DNA of 20,097 nucleotides from Citromicrobium sp. UBA3494 (GCA_002377695.1 DFQH01000001.1:1-20097); one strand, 5' to 3'. Counted from the first letter of the stretch, positions 6,938-15,230 are shown. The notes: generated by a model from the letters alone, not told the origin. Numbers and translations: made by a program.

Positions 6938-8038
6938 ATGGGTTTCAAATGCGGTATCGTCGGCCTGCCCAATGTCGGCAAGTCGACGCTGTTCAATGCC
7001 TTGACCGAAACGCAGGCCGCGCAGGCCGCGAACTATCCCTTCTGCACGATCGAGCCCAATGTGGGCCAGGTCTCCGTGCCGGACGAACGGCTGGAAAAGC
7101 TGGCCGCCATCAGCAAGAGCGCCAAGATCATCCCCACGCAGCTCGCCTTCGTGGACATCGCGGGGCTGGTGAAAGGCGCCAGCAAGGGCGAAGGCCTGGG
7201 CAACCAGTTCCTTGCCAACATCCGCGAGGTCGATGCCATCGTCCACGTGCTGCGCTGCTTCGAGGATGACGACATCCAGCACGTGAACAACAAGGTCGAT
7301 CCCATTGCCGATGCCGAAGTGGTCGAGACCGAGCTGATGCTGGCCGACCTCGAAAGCGTCGAGAAGCGGGTCGAGAACGCGAAGCGCCGTGCGACCGGCG
7401 GGGACAAGGAAGCCAAGGCGCTGGCCAGCGTGCTGGGCCAGGCACTCGAATTCCTGAAGGACGGCAAGCCCGCGCGGCTGGTCGAACCCGGCGACGACGA
7501 GGAAGCGCGGCTGTTCGAACAGGCGCAGCTGCTGACCGCCAAGCCCGTGCTCTACGTGTGCAACGTGGCCGAGGAAGACGCGGCCGAGGGCAATGCCCTC
7601 TCGAAGCTGGTGGCCGAGAAGGCCGAAGCCGAAGGCGCGCAGTCGGTGGTCGTCTCCGCAGCCATCGAGGCGGAGCTTGTCGAGATGGAAGAAGCGGACC
7701 GTGCCGAGTATCTCGCCGAGCTGGGTCTCACCGAAAGCGGCCTCTCGAAGATCATTCGTGCGGGGTACAAGCTGCTGGGCCTGCAGACTTTCTTCACCGT
7801 CGGCCCCAAGGAAGCGCGCGCCTGGACGTTCCCGGCGGGCGCCAAGGCACCGCAGGCGGCGGGCGAGATCCACACCGATTTCGAACGGGGCTTCATCCGC
7901 GCGGAAACCATCGCCTACGATGATTACATCGCGCTGGGCGGCGAGGCTGGCGCCAAGGATGCGGGCAAGCTGCGCCAGGAGGGCAAGGAATACCTCGTCC
8001 AGGATGGCGACGTGCTGATGTTCAAGTTCAACGTCTGA
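6938..8038 (+). CDS. ychF: Redox-regulated ATPase YchF (OLA1 family)
   Basis: A 366-residue Obg-like P-loop protein. Visible motifs are the P-loop GLPNVGKST (9-17), switch region DIAGLVKGAS (73-82), the family's altered specificity motif N209-V-A-E212 in place of NKxD (which makes it prefer ATP), and a C-terminal TGS domain (about 278-364). YchF binds ribosomes and is involved in stress and redox responses. An AGAGGA ribosome binding site precedes the ATG. It is usually next to pth; here three unrelated genes lie between the two. Length and domain order are normal. Confidence 0.97.
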   Translation: MGFKCGIVGLPNVGKSTLFNALTETQAAQAANYPFCTIEPNVGQVSVPDERLEKLAAISKSAKIIPTQLAFVDIAGLVKGASKGEGLGNQFLANIREVDAIVHVLRCFEDDDIQHVNNKVDPIADAEVVETELMLADLESVEKRVENAKRRATGGDKEAKALASVLGQALEFLKDGKPARLVEPGDDEEARLFEQAQLLTAKPVLYVCNVAEEDAAEGNALSKLVAEKAEAEGAQSVVVSAAIEAELVEMEEADRAEYLAELGLTESGLSKIIRAGYKLLGLQTFFTVGPKEARAWTFPAGAKAPQAAGEIHTDFERGFIRAETIAYDDYIALGGEAGAKDAGKLRQEGKEYLVQDGDVLMFKFNV

Positions 8039-8107
8039 GGATTCTCGGCACCATAGTGCTTCCCCGCCGTTGGATCGAAAACAACGGCAAAACAGGGGCT
8101 CACGCAG

Positions 8108-8911
8108 ATGGTCGACAAATCCGAGAAGTTTAACTGGCTGGTGCGCGTGGGCTATTTCAGCCGCGCCATCCTCTACACCGTCGTCGGTTTGATCGCGCTG
8201 ACCAGCGCGGGACGCATCGCGGAAGGCACCGCGGGCATTTTCAAGGCGATCGAGGATTTCCCCGCCGGGACCGCGATCCTGTGGATCATGGTGCTGGGCC
8301 TGTTCGGCTATGCTCTCTTCCGCTTGTGCTCCCCGCTGTTCGATATCGAGAACGAAGGTTCGGATGCCAAGGGCTGGGGCAAGCGGATCGGCCACGCGGG
8401 CAGCGCCATCGGGCACCTCGCCCTCGCCTGGTCGGCGTTCAAGTTCGCGACCGATAGCGGTGGCGGGTCCGGCGGCGGCGCGCAGGAAGCGGCCTCGGGC
8501 GTGCTCGGCGTCGAATTCGGCGGCATTCTGCTCGGCCTTCTCGGCCTCACCTTCTTCATCGCCGCCTTCAATCAGGGCAAGAAGGGCGTGACCGGCAGCT
8601 TCATGAACCGCGTCAGCCCGCAGGCGCCCGATTTCACCAGGATGATCGGCGGCGCGGGCTATGTCGCGCGCGCGGTGGTGTTCGTCATCATCGGCTGGTC
8701 GCTGGTGAGCGCAGGGTTCATGTCGGGCGGTAGCGATCACGTGAAGACCATCGGCGATGCGGTCGCCAGTCTGGCGGATGATGGCATCTGGTTCACGCTG
8801 GTTGCGATCGGACTGCTGCTGTTCGGTCTCTTCAGCTTCATCCTCGCCCGCTACCGGATCATCCCGGAGCTGAGCTCTGGCGGGAAGGTGCCCAAGTTCC
8901 GGGCAGGTTGA
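8108..8911 (+). CDS. DUF1206 domain-containing membrane protein
   Basis: This 267-residue protein consists of three repeats of a two-TM unit. Each repeat opens with a G-Y/H-x2-R/S-A motif: VRVGYFSRAILYTVVGLIAL (14-33), KRIGHAGSAIGHLALAWSAF (about 95-114) and GGAGYVARAVVFVIIGWSL (about 180-198). This is the DUF1206 signature, common in alphaproteobacteria and cyanobacteria, function unknown. A 69-bp gap separates it from ychF. Its stop codon (8909-8911) lies within the predicted -35 box of the next gene. Confidence 0.88.
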   Translation: MVDKSEKFNWLVRVGYFSRAILYTVVGLIALTSAGRIAEGTAGIFKAIEDFPAGTAILWIMVLGLFGYALFRLCSPLFDIENEGSDAKGWGKRIGHAGSAIGHLALAWSAFKFATDSGGGSGGGAQEAASGVLGVEFGGILLGLLGLTFFIAAFNQGKKGVTGSFMNRVSPQAPDFTRMIGGAGYVARAVVFVIIGWSLVSAGFMSGGSDHVKTIGDAVASLADDGIWFTLVAIGLLLFGLFSFILARYRIIPELSSGGKVPKFRAG

Positions 8912-8936
8912 ACCATACCCCCTGGGGGTATATATC
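8908..8936 (+). promoter_or_regulatory. Candidate promoter of the Grx-MauE operon, probably leaderless
   Basis: TTGAAC (8908-8913), a 17-bp spacer and TATATC (8931-8936) fit a sigma70-type promoter. The expected transcription start, six or seven bases past the -10, falls at 8942-8943, where the ATG is. No Shine-Dalgarno lies at a normal distance from that ATG, which agrees with a leaderless message. The spacer is filled by the palindrome at 8915-8931. Confidence 0.6.
8915..8931. promoter_or_regulatory. CsoR/FrmR-family-type operator
   Basis: ATACCCCCTGGGGGTAT is a perfect palindrome of two 8-bp arms around one T. It matches the general form of operators bound by the CsoR family (copper-sensing CsoR, persulfide-sensing CstR), which are G/C tracts flanked by A/T-rich TAC/GTA ends. 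It sits between the -35 and -10 boxes, so a bound tetramer would block polymerase. A one-base loop makes an RNA hairpin role unlikely. No regulator of this family is encoded in the window. Confidence 0.65.
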
Positions 8937-8942
8937 TCGGCC

Positions 8943-9680
8943 ATGACCAAGACCGCCGAACTGCACCGCATGGTGATGGACAAGCACGTGTGCCCCTATG
9001 GCACCAAGTCCAGATGGCTGCTCGAGAACGCGGGTTACAAGGTTGAGGATCATCACCTCACCACCCGCGAGCAGACCGACGCCTTCAAGGACGAGCACGG
9101 GGTGAAGACGACCCCGCAGACCTTCATCGATGGCGAGCGGATCGGCGGTTACGAGGAACTGCGCAAGTACCTCGGCAAATCGGTGAAGGATGCTGACGCG
9201 ACCAGCTATCGCCCCGTCCTCGCGGTTTTCGCGGTGGCGGCGGCGCTGGCGGTTTCTCTCAGCATCGGCTTGCTGGGCGGGCTGTCCGTCCGCACCATCG
9301 AATGGTTCGTCGCATTCTCCATGGGCATGCTCGCCATGCTCAAGCTGCAGGATGTCGAGCAATTCTCGACCATGTTCGTGGGGTACGACCAGCTCGGGCG
9401 ACGCTTCGTGCCCTACGCCTACGCATATCCCTATCTGGAGGCGACGGCGGCGGTGCTGATGGTGGGGCGCATTCTCCCCTGGCTTTCCATCCCGATCGCG
9501 CTGTTCATCGGGACAGTCGGCGCGGTCAGCGTGTTCTACGCGGTCTATGTCCAGAAGCGCGACATCAAGTGCGCCTGCGTTGGCGGTGGCAGCAACGTGC
9601 CGCTGGGCTTCGTTTCGCTGACCGAAAATCTCGCCATGATTGCCATGGGAATCTGGATGCTGCTAGGCCCCGCGCTCTAA
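8943..9680 (+). CDS. Glutaredoxin-MauE membrane fusion protein
   Basis: A 245-residue two-domain protein. Residues 5-80 form a glutaredoxin fold: the active site V-C17-P-Y-G (one cysteine, monothiol-like), the cis-proline loop TTPQTFID (56-63) and GGYEEL (68-73). From about residue 90 there are four hydrophobic segments like MauE/DoxX redox-associated membrane proteins, with a CAC pair (Cys210, Cys212) after the third. This suggests passage of reducing or persulfide equivalents between Cys17 and the membrane cysteines; that is inference. A CsoR-type operator and promoter lie directly upstream, pointing to induction by metal or reactive sulfur. The next two genes follow at 19 and 17 bases, so it probably leads an operon. 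Confidence 0.88.
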   Translation: MTKTAELHRMVMDKHVCPYGTKSRWLLENAGYKVEDHHLTTREQTDAFKDEHGVKTTPQTFIDGERIGGYEELRKYLGKSVKDADATSYRPVLAVFAVAAALAVSLSIGLLGGLSVRTIEWFVAFSMGMLAMLKLQDVEQFSTMFVGYDQLGRRFVPYAYAYPYLEATAAVLMVGRILPWLSIPIALFIGTVGAVSVFYAVYVQKRDIKCACVGGGSNVPLGFVSLTENLAMIAMGIWMLLGPAL

Positions 9681-9699
9681 CCAGCGAAGGGCGTCGTGA

Positions 9700-10164
9700 A
9701 TGCAGTATTTCGAGGATATGGAGGTCGGCACAAAGTCGTCTTTCGGCCACTACGAGGTCACCCGGGAAGAGGTGCTGGAATTCGCCTCCAAATACGATCC
9801 GCAGCCATTCCATCTCGACGACGAAGCAGCGGCGCAGACCTTTTTCGGGCGCCTGTCGGCCAGCGGTTGGCACACCTGCGCCATGACCATGCGGATGATC
9901 GTCGATCAGTTCCGCCATGAGAAAACAGCCTCTATCGGTTCGCCGGGGATCGACGAACTGCGCTGGCTCAAGCCGGTCTATCCCGGCGACACGCTCAGGA
10001 TGGAAACCGAACTGATCGAAAAGCGGCAGTCGAAGTCGAAGCCGAACATGGGCTTTACCAAAAGCCGCCAGACCGTATTCAACCAGCATGACGAACCGGT
10101 GCTGACGATGATCGGCAACGGCATTATCGCGGTCCGCGATCCGGAGCATACTCCGGAAGGCTGA
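9700..10164 (+). CDS. MaoC-like (R)-hydratase / dehydratase
   Basis: A 154-residue hot-dog-fold protein. The hydratase 2 motif is clear: Y32-D33-P-Q-P-F-H38-L-D, followed by FGRLSASGWHT, with Asp33 and His38 as the expected catalytic pair for hydration of 2-enoyl-CoA. Later motifs KPVYPGD and ETELIEKRQS are typical of MaoC-family proteins. A GAAGGG ribosome binding site lies about nine bases before the ATG. It sits 19 bases after the Grx-MauE gene. Its actual acyl-CoA substrate, and why it is placed with a redox membrane protein, cannot be said. Confidence 0.92.
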   Translation: MQYFEDMEVGTKSSFGHYEVTREEVLEFASKYDPQPFHLDDEAAAQTFFGRLSASGWHTCAMTMRMIVDQFRHEKTASIGSPGIDELRWLKPVYPGDTLRMETELIEKRQSKSKPNMGFTKSRQTVFNQHDEPVLTMIGNGIIAVRDPEHTPEG

Positions 10165-10181
10165 GCAGGCGGGAGAGAACC

Positions 10182-10931
10182 ATGTCGGTGATGCGTTTCT
10201 GGCCTTGGCTGCTGGCCATGGGCGTGATGTTCGTGTGGGGCCTCGCGGCGGGCGAGTACAAGATCTTCCCGCATTCCCAGATCAATTACGTGAAGAACCT
10301 GATCGATGGTGACGACGGTTCGCGCGATCCGGACGAATATATCGGTTCACCCAAATCCGTCGTCATCGGCCAGGGCGACCCCTTGTGGGGAACCCGCGCG
10401 GACGTGGCCATGGTCGGCGATTCCATCACGGCGCAAGGTCGCTGGCACGAAATGTTTCCGGGGACGAGCATCGTCAACCGGGGCGTGGGCGGTGATACGG
10501 TGGGCGGCGTCAGGGAGCGTCTGCCGTCGATCCAGGCGGTGCGAGCGAAGAAATATTTCCTGCTGATCGGCACGAACGACGCCCTGTACGAAAATCCGGA
10601 CGACGCATTCCTCGCCCATTATTCGGCGGTGATCGGCGGGCTGCAGACAAACGGCGCGCAAGTGTTCGTGCATCCGATCCTGGATTGCGGCGATACGCCG
10701 CAATGCACGCCAGAGGTCCGTGACAGGATCGCACGGCTGAACACCGAAATCGTCGATCTGGCGCGGCGGAAGGATGCGCGGATCATCGACCTCAACGCCT
10801 CTCTGTCAGACGAGGACGGGCTTCTGCCGGAAGTGACCTGGGACGGTCTGCACCTCAATTCCGAGGGTTTCCGTCGCTGGCGGGAAGCCATCGAAACCGC
10901 CGTCACCTCGACCGGCGACGACCGGAGCTGA
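10182..10931 (+). CDS. SGNH/GDSL hydrolase, membrane-anchored
   Basis: A 249-residue protein with one N-terminal hydrophobic segment (FWPWLLAMGVMFVWGLAAG, about 6-24) that acts as signal anchor. The SGNH fold follows with all four blocks: VGDSIT with nucleophile Ser81, GVGGDT with Gly103, GTND with Asn132, and D221-G-L-H224. It resembles GDSL esterases of the acetylhydrolase/TesA group and would act outside the cytoplasmic membrane on an ester such as an acyl or acetyl group. A GGGAGA ribosome binding site precedes the ATG at 10182; a second ATG at 10191 is possible. Its stop lies eight bases from the outer copy of the mutL 3' end (convergent). Confidence 0.92.
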   Translation: MSVMRFWPWLLAMGVMFVWGLAAGEYKIFPHSQINYVKNLIDGDDGSRDPDEYIGSPKSVVIGQGDPLWGTRADVAMVGDSITAQGRWHEMFPGTSIVNRGVGGDTVGGVRERLPSIQAVRAKKYFLLIGTNDALYENPDDAFLAHYSAVIGGLQTNGAQVFVHPILDCGDTPQCTPEVRDRIARLNTEIVDLARRKDARIIDLNASLSDEDGLLPEVTWDGLHLNSEGFRRWREAIETAVTSTGDDRS

Positions 10932-10939
10932 GCGCAGGC

Positions 10940-10989
10940 TCAATGTCGCCCGAACAGCTTCTCGACCTCTTCCATCGATAGTTTCACCC
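10940..10989 (-). pseudogene. Orphan 3' end of mutL (outer repeat copy)
   Basis: On the minus strand this 50-bp segment reads VKLSMEEVEKLFGRH and TGA, the same peptide as the end of mutL. Compared with the functional end at 12104-12153 it has five differences, three silent codon changes (GAG/GAA, GGG/GGA, CGA/AGA) and two in the stop (TGA/TAG). The longest identical runs are 22 bp (10968-10989) and 17 bp (10950-10966). Similarity stops sharply at 10990. It is best read as the original chromosomal end of mutL, cut off by the islet. Confidence 0.85.
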
Positions 10990-11020
10990 TAGTAAAGTCG
11001 TAAGCGAATGGCGGAAGCGC

Positions 11021-12043
11021 TTAGGTTCTCAATGGAATACCGGTAACGTAAACACGTTCGCTAGCGTCCGCTACACCCAACCTCTGCAATTCTGACACCA
11101 TCGCCTGATAGATTGCGTAAGAGTTAGCTGAAGGCCCAATCAGCACCCGATCAACCAGTTCTGGAATGGTTGCCCCTACAAAGCCTTCGTCGGGATAATT
11201 CCGGAATGGAATTGCAAATACCCTCTGAGGCACACCACCGAGCGTCATAATTTGAGTCGGAATGCGCGCTAGTTGATTGTCGTCTAGCGCACCATTTCGG
11301 AAGAGAAGCGCTGGAGAGTATAGCACACGCCATTCCCGCTCTTCGCTGAAAGAGGGATGCTTTGTCGATTGAACGATCAGGGTAAAAGCGTGGGTCAGCC
11401 ATTCGTAAAGGTGCTGTCCGCCATATTTTGCGATCAGGTCAATGTTGGCTTCGACACCCTCTACCAACTTAGTGAATGCCTCTTTGAATTCGTCTTCTGT
11501 CACATATTGAACAGGAGCGCTGTAGGCGTTGATTGCGTTGGTCTCGCTCATGAATGGCCCGTTATTGAAAACGAATGCCACTCCATCTTTCGGTGCGTAA
11601 GCTCGCCACATAGACAGTCTGCCAAAGCGATCTTCCGGCCCATCACCGGTTTGTCGGTCCCCATGTTCCGAAATGGAGATCAGGTAGGTTTCCGTCCTTA
11701 GATCGATCTCCATAGCGTTGAATTGTTGTTCGAAGATTTGGGGAAGATCGCCTTGCACCTTCTCTATCTGCGCCTTCAAGCGATCACCAAGAGGACTGTT
11801 GTAAGCGAGCGACAGACAGTGAAGACCGTATTGGACTTCAGAAAAGTCATTCATCAGCGTCGAATTTCGCAACAGCATCTGTTCGGTTGAGAGGATTTTC
11901 ATTGCGCTTTCGGCACTGGTGTAGTGCGCGAACCGCATACCAGAATCCCGCACGTGCCTTGCGCGCTGCGAGATTGCCGGAATGAAGATATCACCTAACC
12001 GCTCTTGAACCTCTTCGGGTGTCAATTCTTGCCCTTCGGTCAA
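11021..12043 (-). CDS. DUF2971 domain-containing protein (islet cargo)
   Basis: A 340-residue cytoplasmic-looking protein. DUF2971-like blocks are FAHYTS (38-43), LRNSTLMND (58-66), LSMWRAYAPKDGVAFVF (143-159), and K228 with F232-S-EEREWR (234-239). Function of the family is unknown; I recall it being frequent in accessory regions and near defence genes. The start is TTG at 12043, supported by GGGAG seven bases upstream (12055-12051), with an in-frame stop not far above and no ATG before residue 36. Its A+T content and codon use differ from neighbours, a sign of transfer. It begins 60 bases after the mutL stop and may be read from the mutL transcript. Confidence 0.8.
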   Translation of the reverse strand: MTEGQELTPEEVQERLGDIFIPAISQRARHVRDSGMRFAHYTSAESAMKILSTEQMLLRNSTLMNDFSEVQYGLHCLSLAYNSPLGDRLKAQIEKVQGDLPQIFEQQFNAMEIDLRTETYLISISEHGDRQTGDGPEDRFGRLSMWRAYAPKDGVAFVFNNGPFMSETNAINAYSAPVQYVTEDEFKEAFTKLVEGVEANIDLIAKYGGQHLYEWLTHAFTLIVQSTKHPSFSEEREWRVLYSPALLFRNGALDDNQLARIPTQIMTLGGVPQRVFAIPFRNYPDEGFVGATIPELVDRVLIGPSANSYAIYQAMVSELQRLGVADASERVYVTGIPLRT

Positions 12044-12103
12044 TTTCTCGCTCCCGCACCTAGATGAAAATTATGTGTGCCACTGAGTCAGAGAACGGGG
12101 TGC

Positions 12104-12153
12104 CTAATGTCTTCCGAACAGCTTCTCGACTTCTTCCATCGATAGTTTCACCC
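12104..12153 (-). repeat. Inner repeat copy: functional 3' end of mutL
   Basis: These 50 bases encode the last 15 residues of MutL plus TAG and repeat the segment at 10940-10989 with five differences. If the islet was integrated, the part from the crossover to the stop came with the islet and replaced the former tail without changing the protein. Confidence 0.85.
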
Positions 12154-13963
12154 ATGTCGGGCGGCCATGGTTGCACTGGCCTGATCGCGGAGTGCGCTCC
12201 ATTTCGCGCAGCAGGGCGTTCATCTCCTCGACGCGCAGGGTGCGCCCTGCCCGCACCGATCCGTGGCAGGCCATGGTGGCGAGGACATATTCGATTTTCT
12301 CCGTCAGCAGCAGCGAGCCGCCGCCCTCGCCCGACCCGTCGATGCCGTTTTTCGCCAGATCGTCCGCAATGTCGCGCAGCAGCGCGTGCGGGTCCGCCTT
12401 GGGCAGTGCATGCGGCAGGCTGCGCACCAGCATGGCGGAAGGGCCGAAGCGTTCGACGGCGAGCCCGAGCCGGTCGAGGTCCTCTGCAATGCTCTCCAGC
12501 CGGTCGCACTCGGCCTCGGACATCTCCACCACTTCGGGCATCAGCAGCGCCTGGCTGCGGGAGACCGCGTCGCTCGCCCCGGCGGAGCGCAGGCGTTCGA
12601 GCGTCAGGCGTTCGTGCGCGGCGTGCTGGTCGACCAGCACCAGTCCGTCCGCCGCTTCCGCCACGATATAGGTGTTGGCGACCTGCCCGCGCGCGATCCC
12701 CAGCGGATGGTCGGGCGTGACCTGTGCGGCCTCTTCGGCCTCGATGGCTCGCCCGGAAGGCAGCGCTCCGGGCGAAGGCGAACCCCAGTCCAGTCGCCCC
12801 TCGTGCAGAGAGGCTGTGCCCTCACCCCCCAGCCTGTCGAAGATGGAGCGTGCGGGGTCGCCCGCCGCCGCCTCGCCCGAAGCAAAGGCGCCCGGCGCCA
12901 CCGGCTCCGCCTGCCACTTCGCCATCGCGCTGGCATCGGGCGCCTGCGCGCTGCGCTTGTCGCCTGTGGAGAGAGCGGCGCGCAGGCCGCCCACGATCAT
13001 GCCGCGCACGCCCTGCGGATCGCGGAAGCGCACTTCGCTTTTGGCCGGGTGGACATTCACATCGACATCCTCGGGCGGCAGGTCGAGGAACAGCGCGAGC
13101 ACCGCATGCCGATCGCGCGCGAGCATCTCGGCATAGGCACCCCGCACCGCGCCCACCAGCAGTCGGTCCTTCACCGGGCGGCCATTGACGAACAGGTACT
13201 GGTGATCGGCGACGCCGCGATTGTACGTCGGCAGGCCGGCGAGCCCGGTCAGCGTCATGTCACCACGCGCGAGATCGATCGGCACGGAATTGTCCTTCAA
13301 CTCGCGCGCGACGAGCCGCACCACCCGCTCGGGCAAGGCTTCGCCGCGCTGCAGCTGAAATATCCGGCGGCCGTTGTTGGAGAATGTGAAGCCCACTTCG
13401 GGGCGAGCCATCGCCAGGCGGCGCACGATGTCCTGACAAGCGGCATATTCGCTGCGCGGCGTGCGCAGGAACTTGCGGCGTGCGGGCACCTCGCGGAAGA
13501 AGTCCTCTATCCGCGCGCGGGTGCCGGGCGGGACGGCAGCCGGCCTGTCTTCCACCACCCGCCCATGATCGACCACGCGGCGCCAACCTGCATCGACGTC
13601 GTGCGGCCGGCTTTCGAGCGTGAAGCGCGCGACGCTGGCGATGCTGGGCAAAGCCTCCCCCCGGAAACCGAGAGTGGCGACTCGCTCCAGCGCGTGGCCA
13701 TCACCCACCAGATCTTCGGGCAGCTTGGAGGTGGCATGGCGTTCCAGCGCGAGTGCCAGCGCGCGCTCGTCCATGCCGCAGCCATCGTCGACCACCTCGA
13801 TGGCACCGATCCCGCCATCCTCCAGCGTCACCGCAATCCGCGTCGCGCCCGCGTCGATCGCATTTTCCAGCAATTCCTTCAGCGCGGCGGCCGGACGTTC
13901 GATCACCTCGCCCGCGGCGATGCGGTTGATGAGCGCTTCTGGCAGTCGTCTGATCGTCGGCAT
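12104..13963 (-). CDS. mutL: DNA mismatch repair protein MutL (endonuclease type)
   Basis: A 619-residue MutL. The N-terminal GHKL ATPase shows IAAGEVIERP, KELLENAIDAGAT with catalytic Glu30, VVDDGCGM and GFRGEAL (99-105); a transducer domain runs to about 335, then a variable linker to about 420. The C-terminal domain carries the nicking-endonuclease motif DQHAAHERLTLE (445-456), ACHGSVRAG (565-573) and QCNHGRPT (596-603). It nicks the error-containing strand after MutS recognition, in species without MutH. The start at 13963 (MPTIRRLP) matches the family; the frame stays open upstream to 14140 but that part is unlike MutL. It is divergent from mreB. Its last codons lie in the islet repeat. 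Confidence 0.96.
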   Translation of the reverse strand: MPTIRRLPEALINRIAAGEVIERPAAALKELLENAIDAGATRIAVTLEDGGIGAIEVVDDGCGMDERALALALERHATSKLPEDLVGDGHALERVATLGFRGEALPSIASVARFTLESRPHDVDAGWRRVVDHGRVVEDRPAAVPPGTRARIEDFFREVPARRKFLRTPRSEYAACQDIVRRLAMARPEVGFTFSNNGRRIFQLQRGEALPERVVRLVARELKDNSVPIDLARGDMTLTGLAGLPTYNRGVADHQYLFVNGRPVKDRLLVGAVRGAYAEMLARDRHAVLALFLDLPPEDVDVNVHPAKSEVRFRDPQGVRGMIVGGLRAALSTGDKRSAQAPDASAMAKWQAEPVAPGAFASGEAAAGDPARSIFDRLGGEGTASLHEGRLDWGSPSPGALPSGRAIEAEEAAQVTPDHPLGIARGQVANTYIVAEAADGLVLVDQHAAHERLTLERLRSAGASDAVSRSQALLMPEVVEMSEAECDRLESIAEDLDRLGLAVERFGPSAMLVRSLPHALPKADPHALLRDIADDLAKNGIDGSGEGGGSLLLTEKIEYVLATMACHGSVRAGRTLRVEEMNALLREMERTPRSGQCNHGRPTWVKLSMEEVEKLFGRH

Positions 13964-14116
13964 CTGGCGGGACGTAGCCGAGACGGTGGAAAAATTCGAC
14001 GGGCCCCGCGAACTTACGCCCGTTTTTTGCTTAAAGGCGTCGCGTTTTACGTTAGGGGGCGCTAGGGGCCTTGTTCTGGTGGACTCGCACCAACGGCCCG
14101 TCCCTTCAACCACTGA

Positions 14117-15199
<1,083 letters not shown>

Positions 15200-15230
15200 G
15201 TCTACCGGGACCGAACCGGACGGAGGAACT

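Larger units (their letters stand above)
10940..12153. mobile_element. Small genomic islet at the mutL 3' end, flanked by direct repeats
   Basis: A 1164-bp unit lies between two 50-bp direct repeats, each being a mutL 3' end (45 of 50 identical). The interior (10990-12103) is clearly richer in A+T than its surroundings and holds one gene, DUF2971, in the mutL direction. No integrase, transposase or terminal inverted repeats are visible. The arrangement is like that left by site-specific integrases using the end of a gene as attachment site, where the incoming DNA restores the coding end. The mechanism is inference; a cassette moved by an enzyme supplied in trans, or the remnant of a larger island, would both fit. 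Confidence 0.65.

Noticed and set aside
8915..8931. The palindrome as a MerR-type operator
   Set aside because: MerR-family promoters have overlong 19-20 bp spacers; here the spacer is 17 bp, and the C5-T-G5 core fits CsoR-type sites better.
6917..8983. A 688-codon open frame on the minus strand opposite ychF and the DUF1206 gene
   Set aside because: It mirrors codon bias of two well-identified plus-strand genes, has low-complexity composition (His/Asp/Arg-rich) and no recognisable motif.
10940..12153. The islet as a simple insertion sequence or transposon
   Set aside because: There is no transposase, no terminal inverted repeats, and the 50-bp repeats are coding mutL ends with silent differences rather than a fresh target duplication.
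12263..14065. A 600-codon plus-strand frame opposite mutL
   Set aside because: Antisense shadow; mutL motifs on the other strand are decisive.
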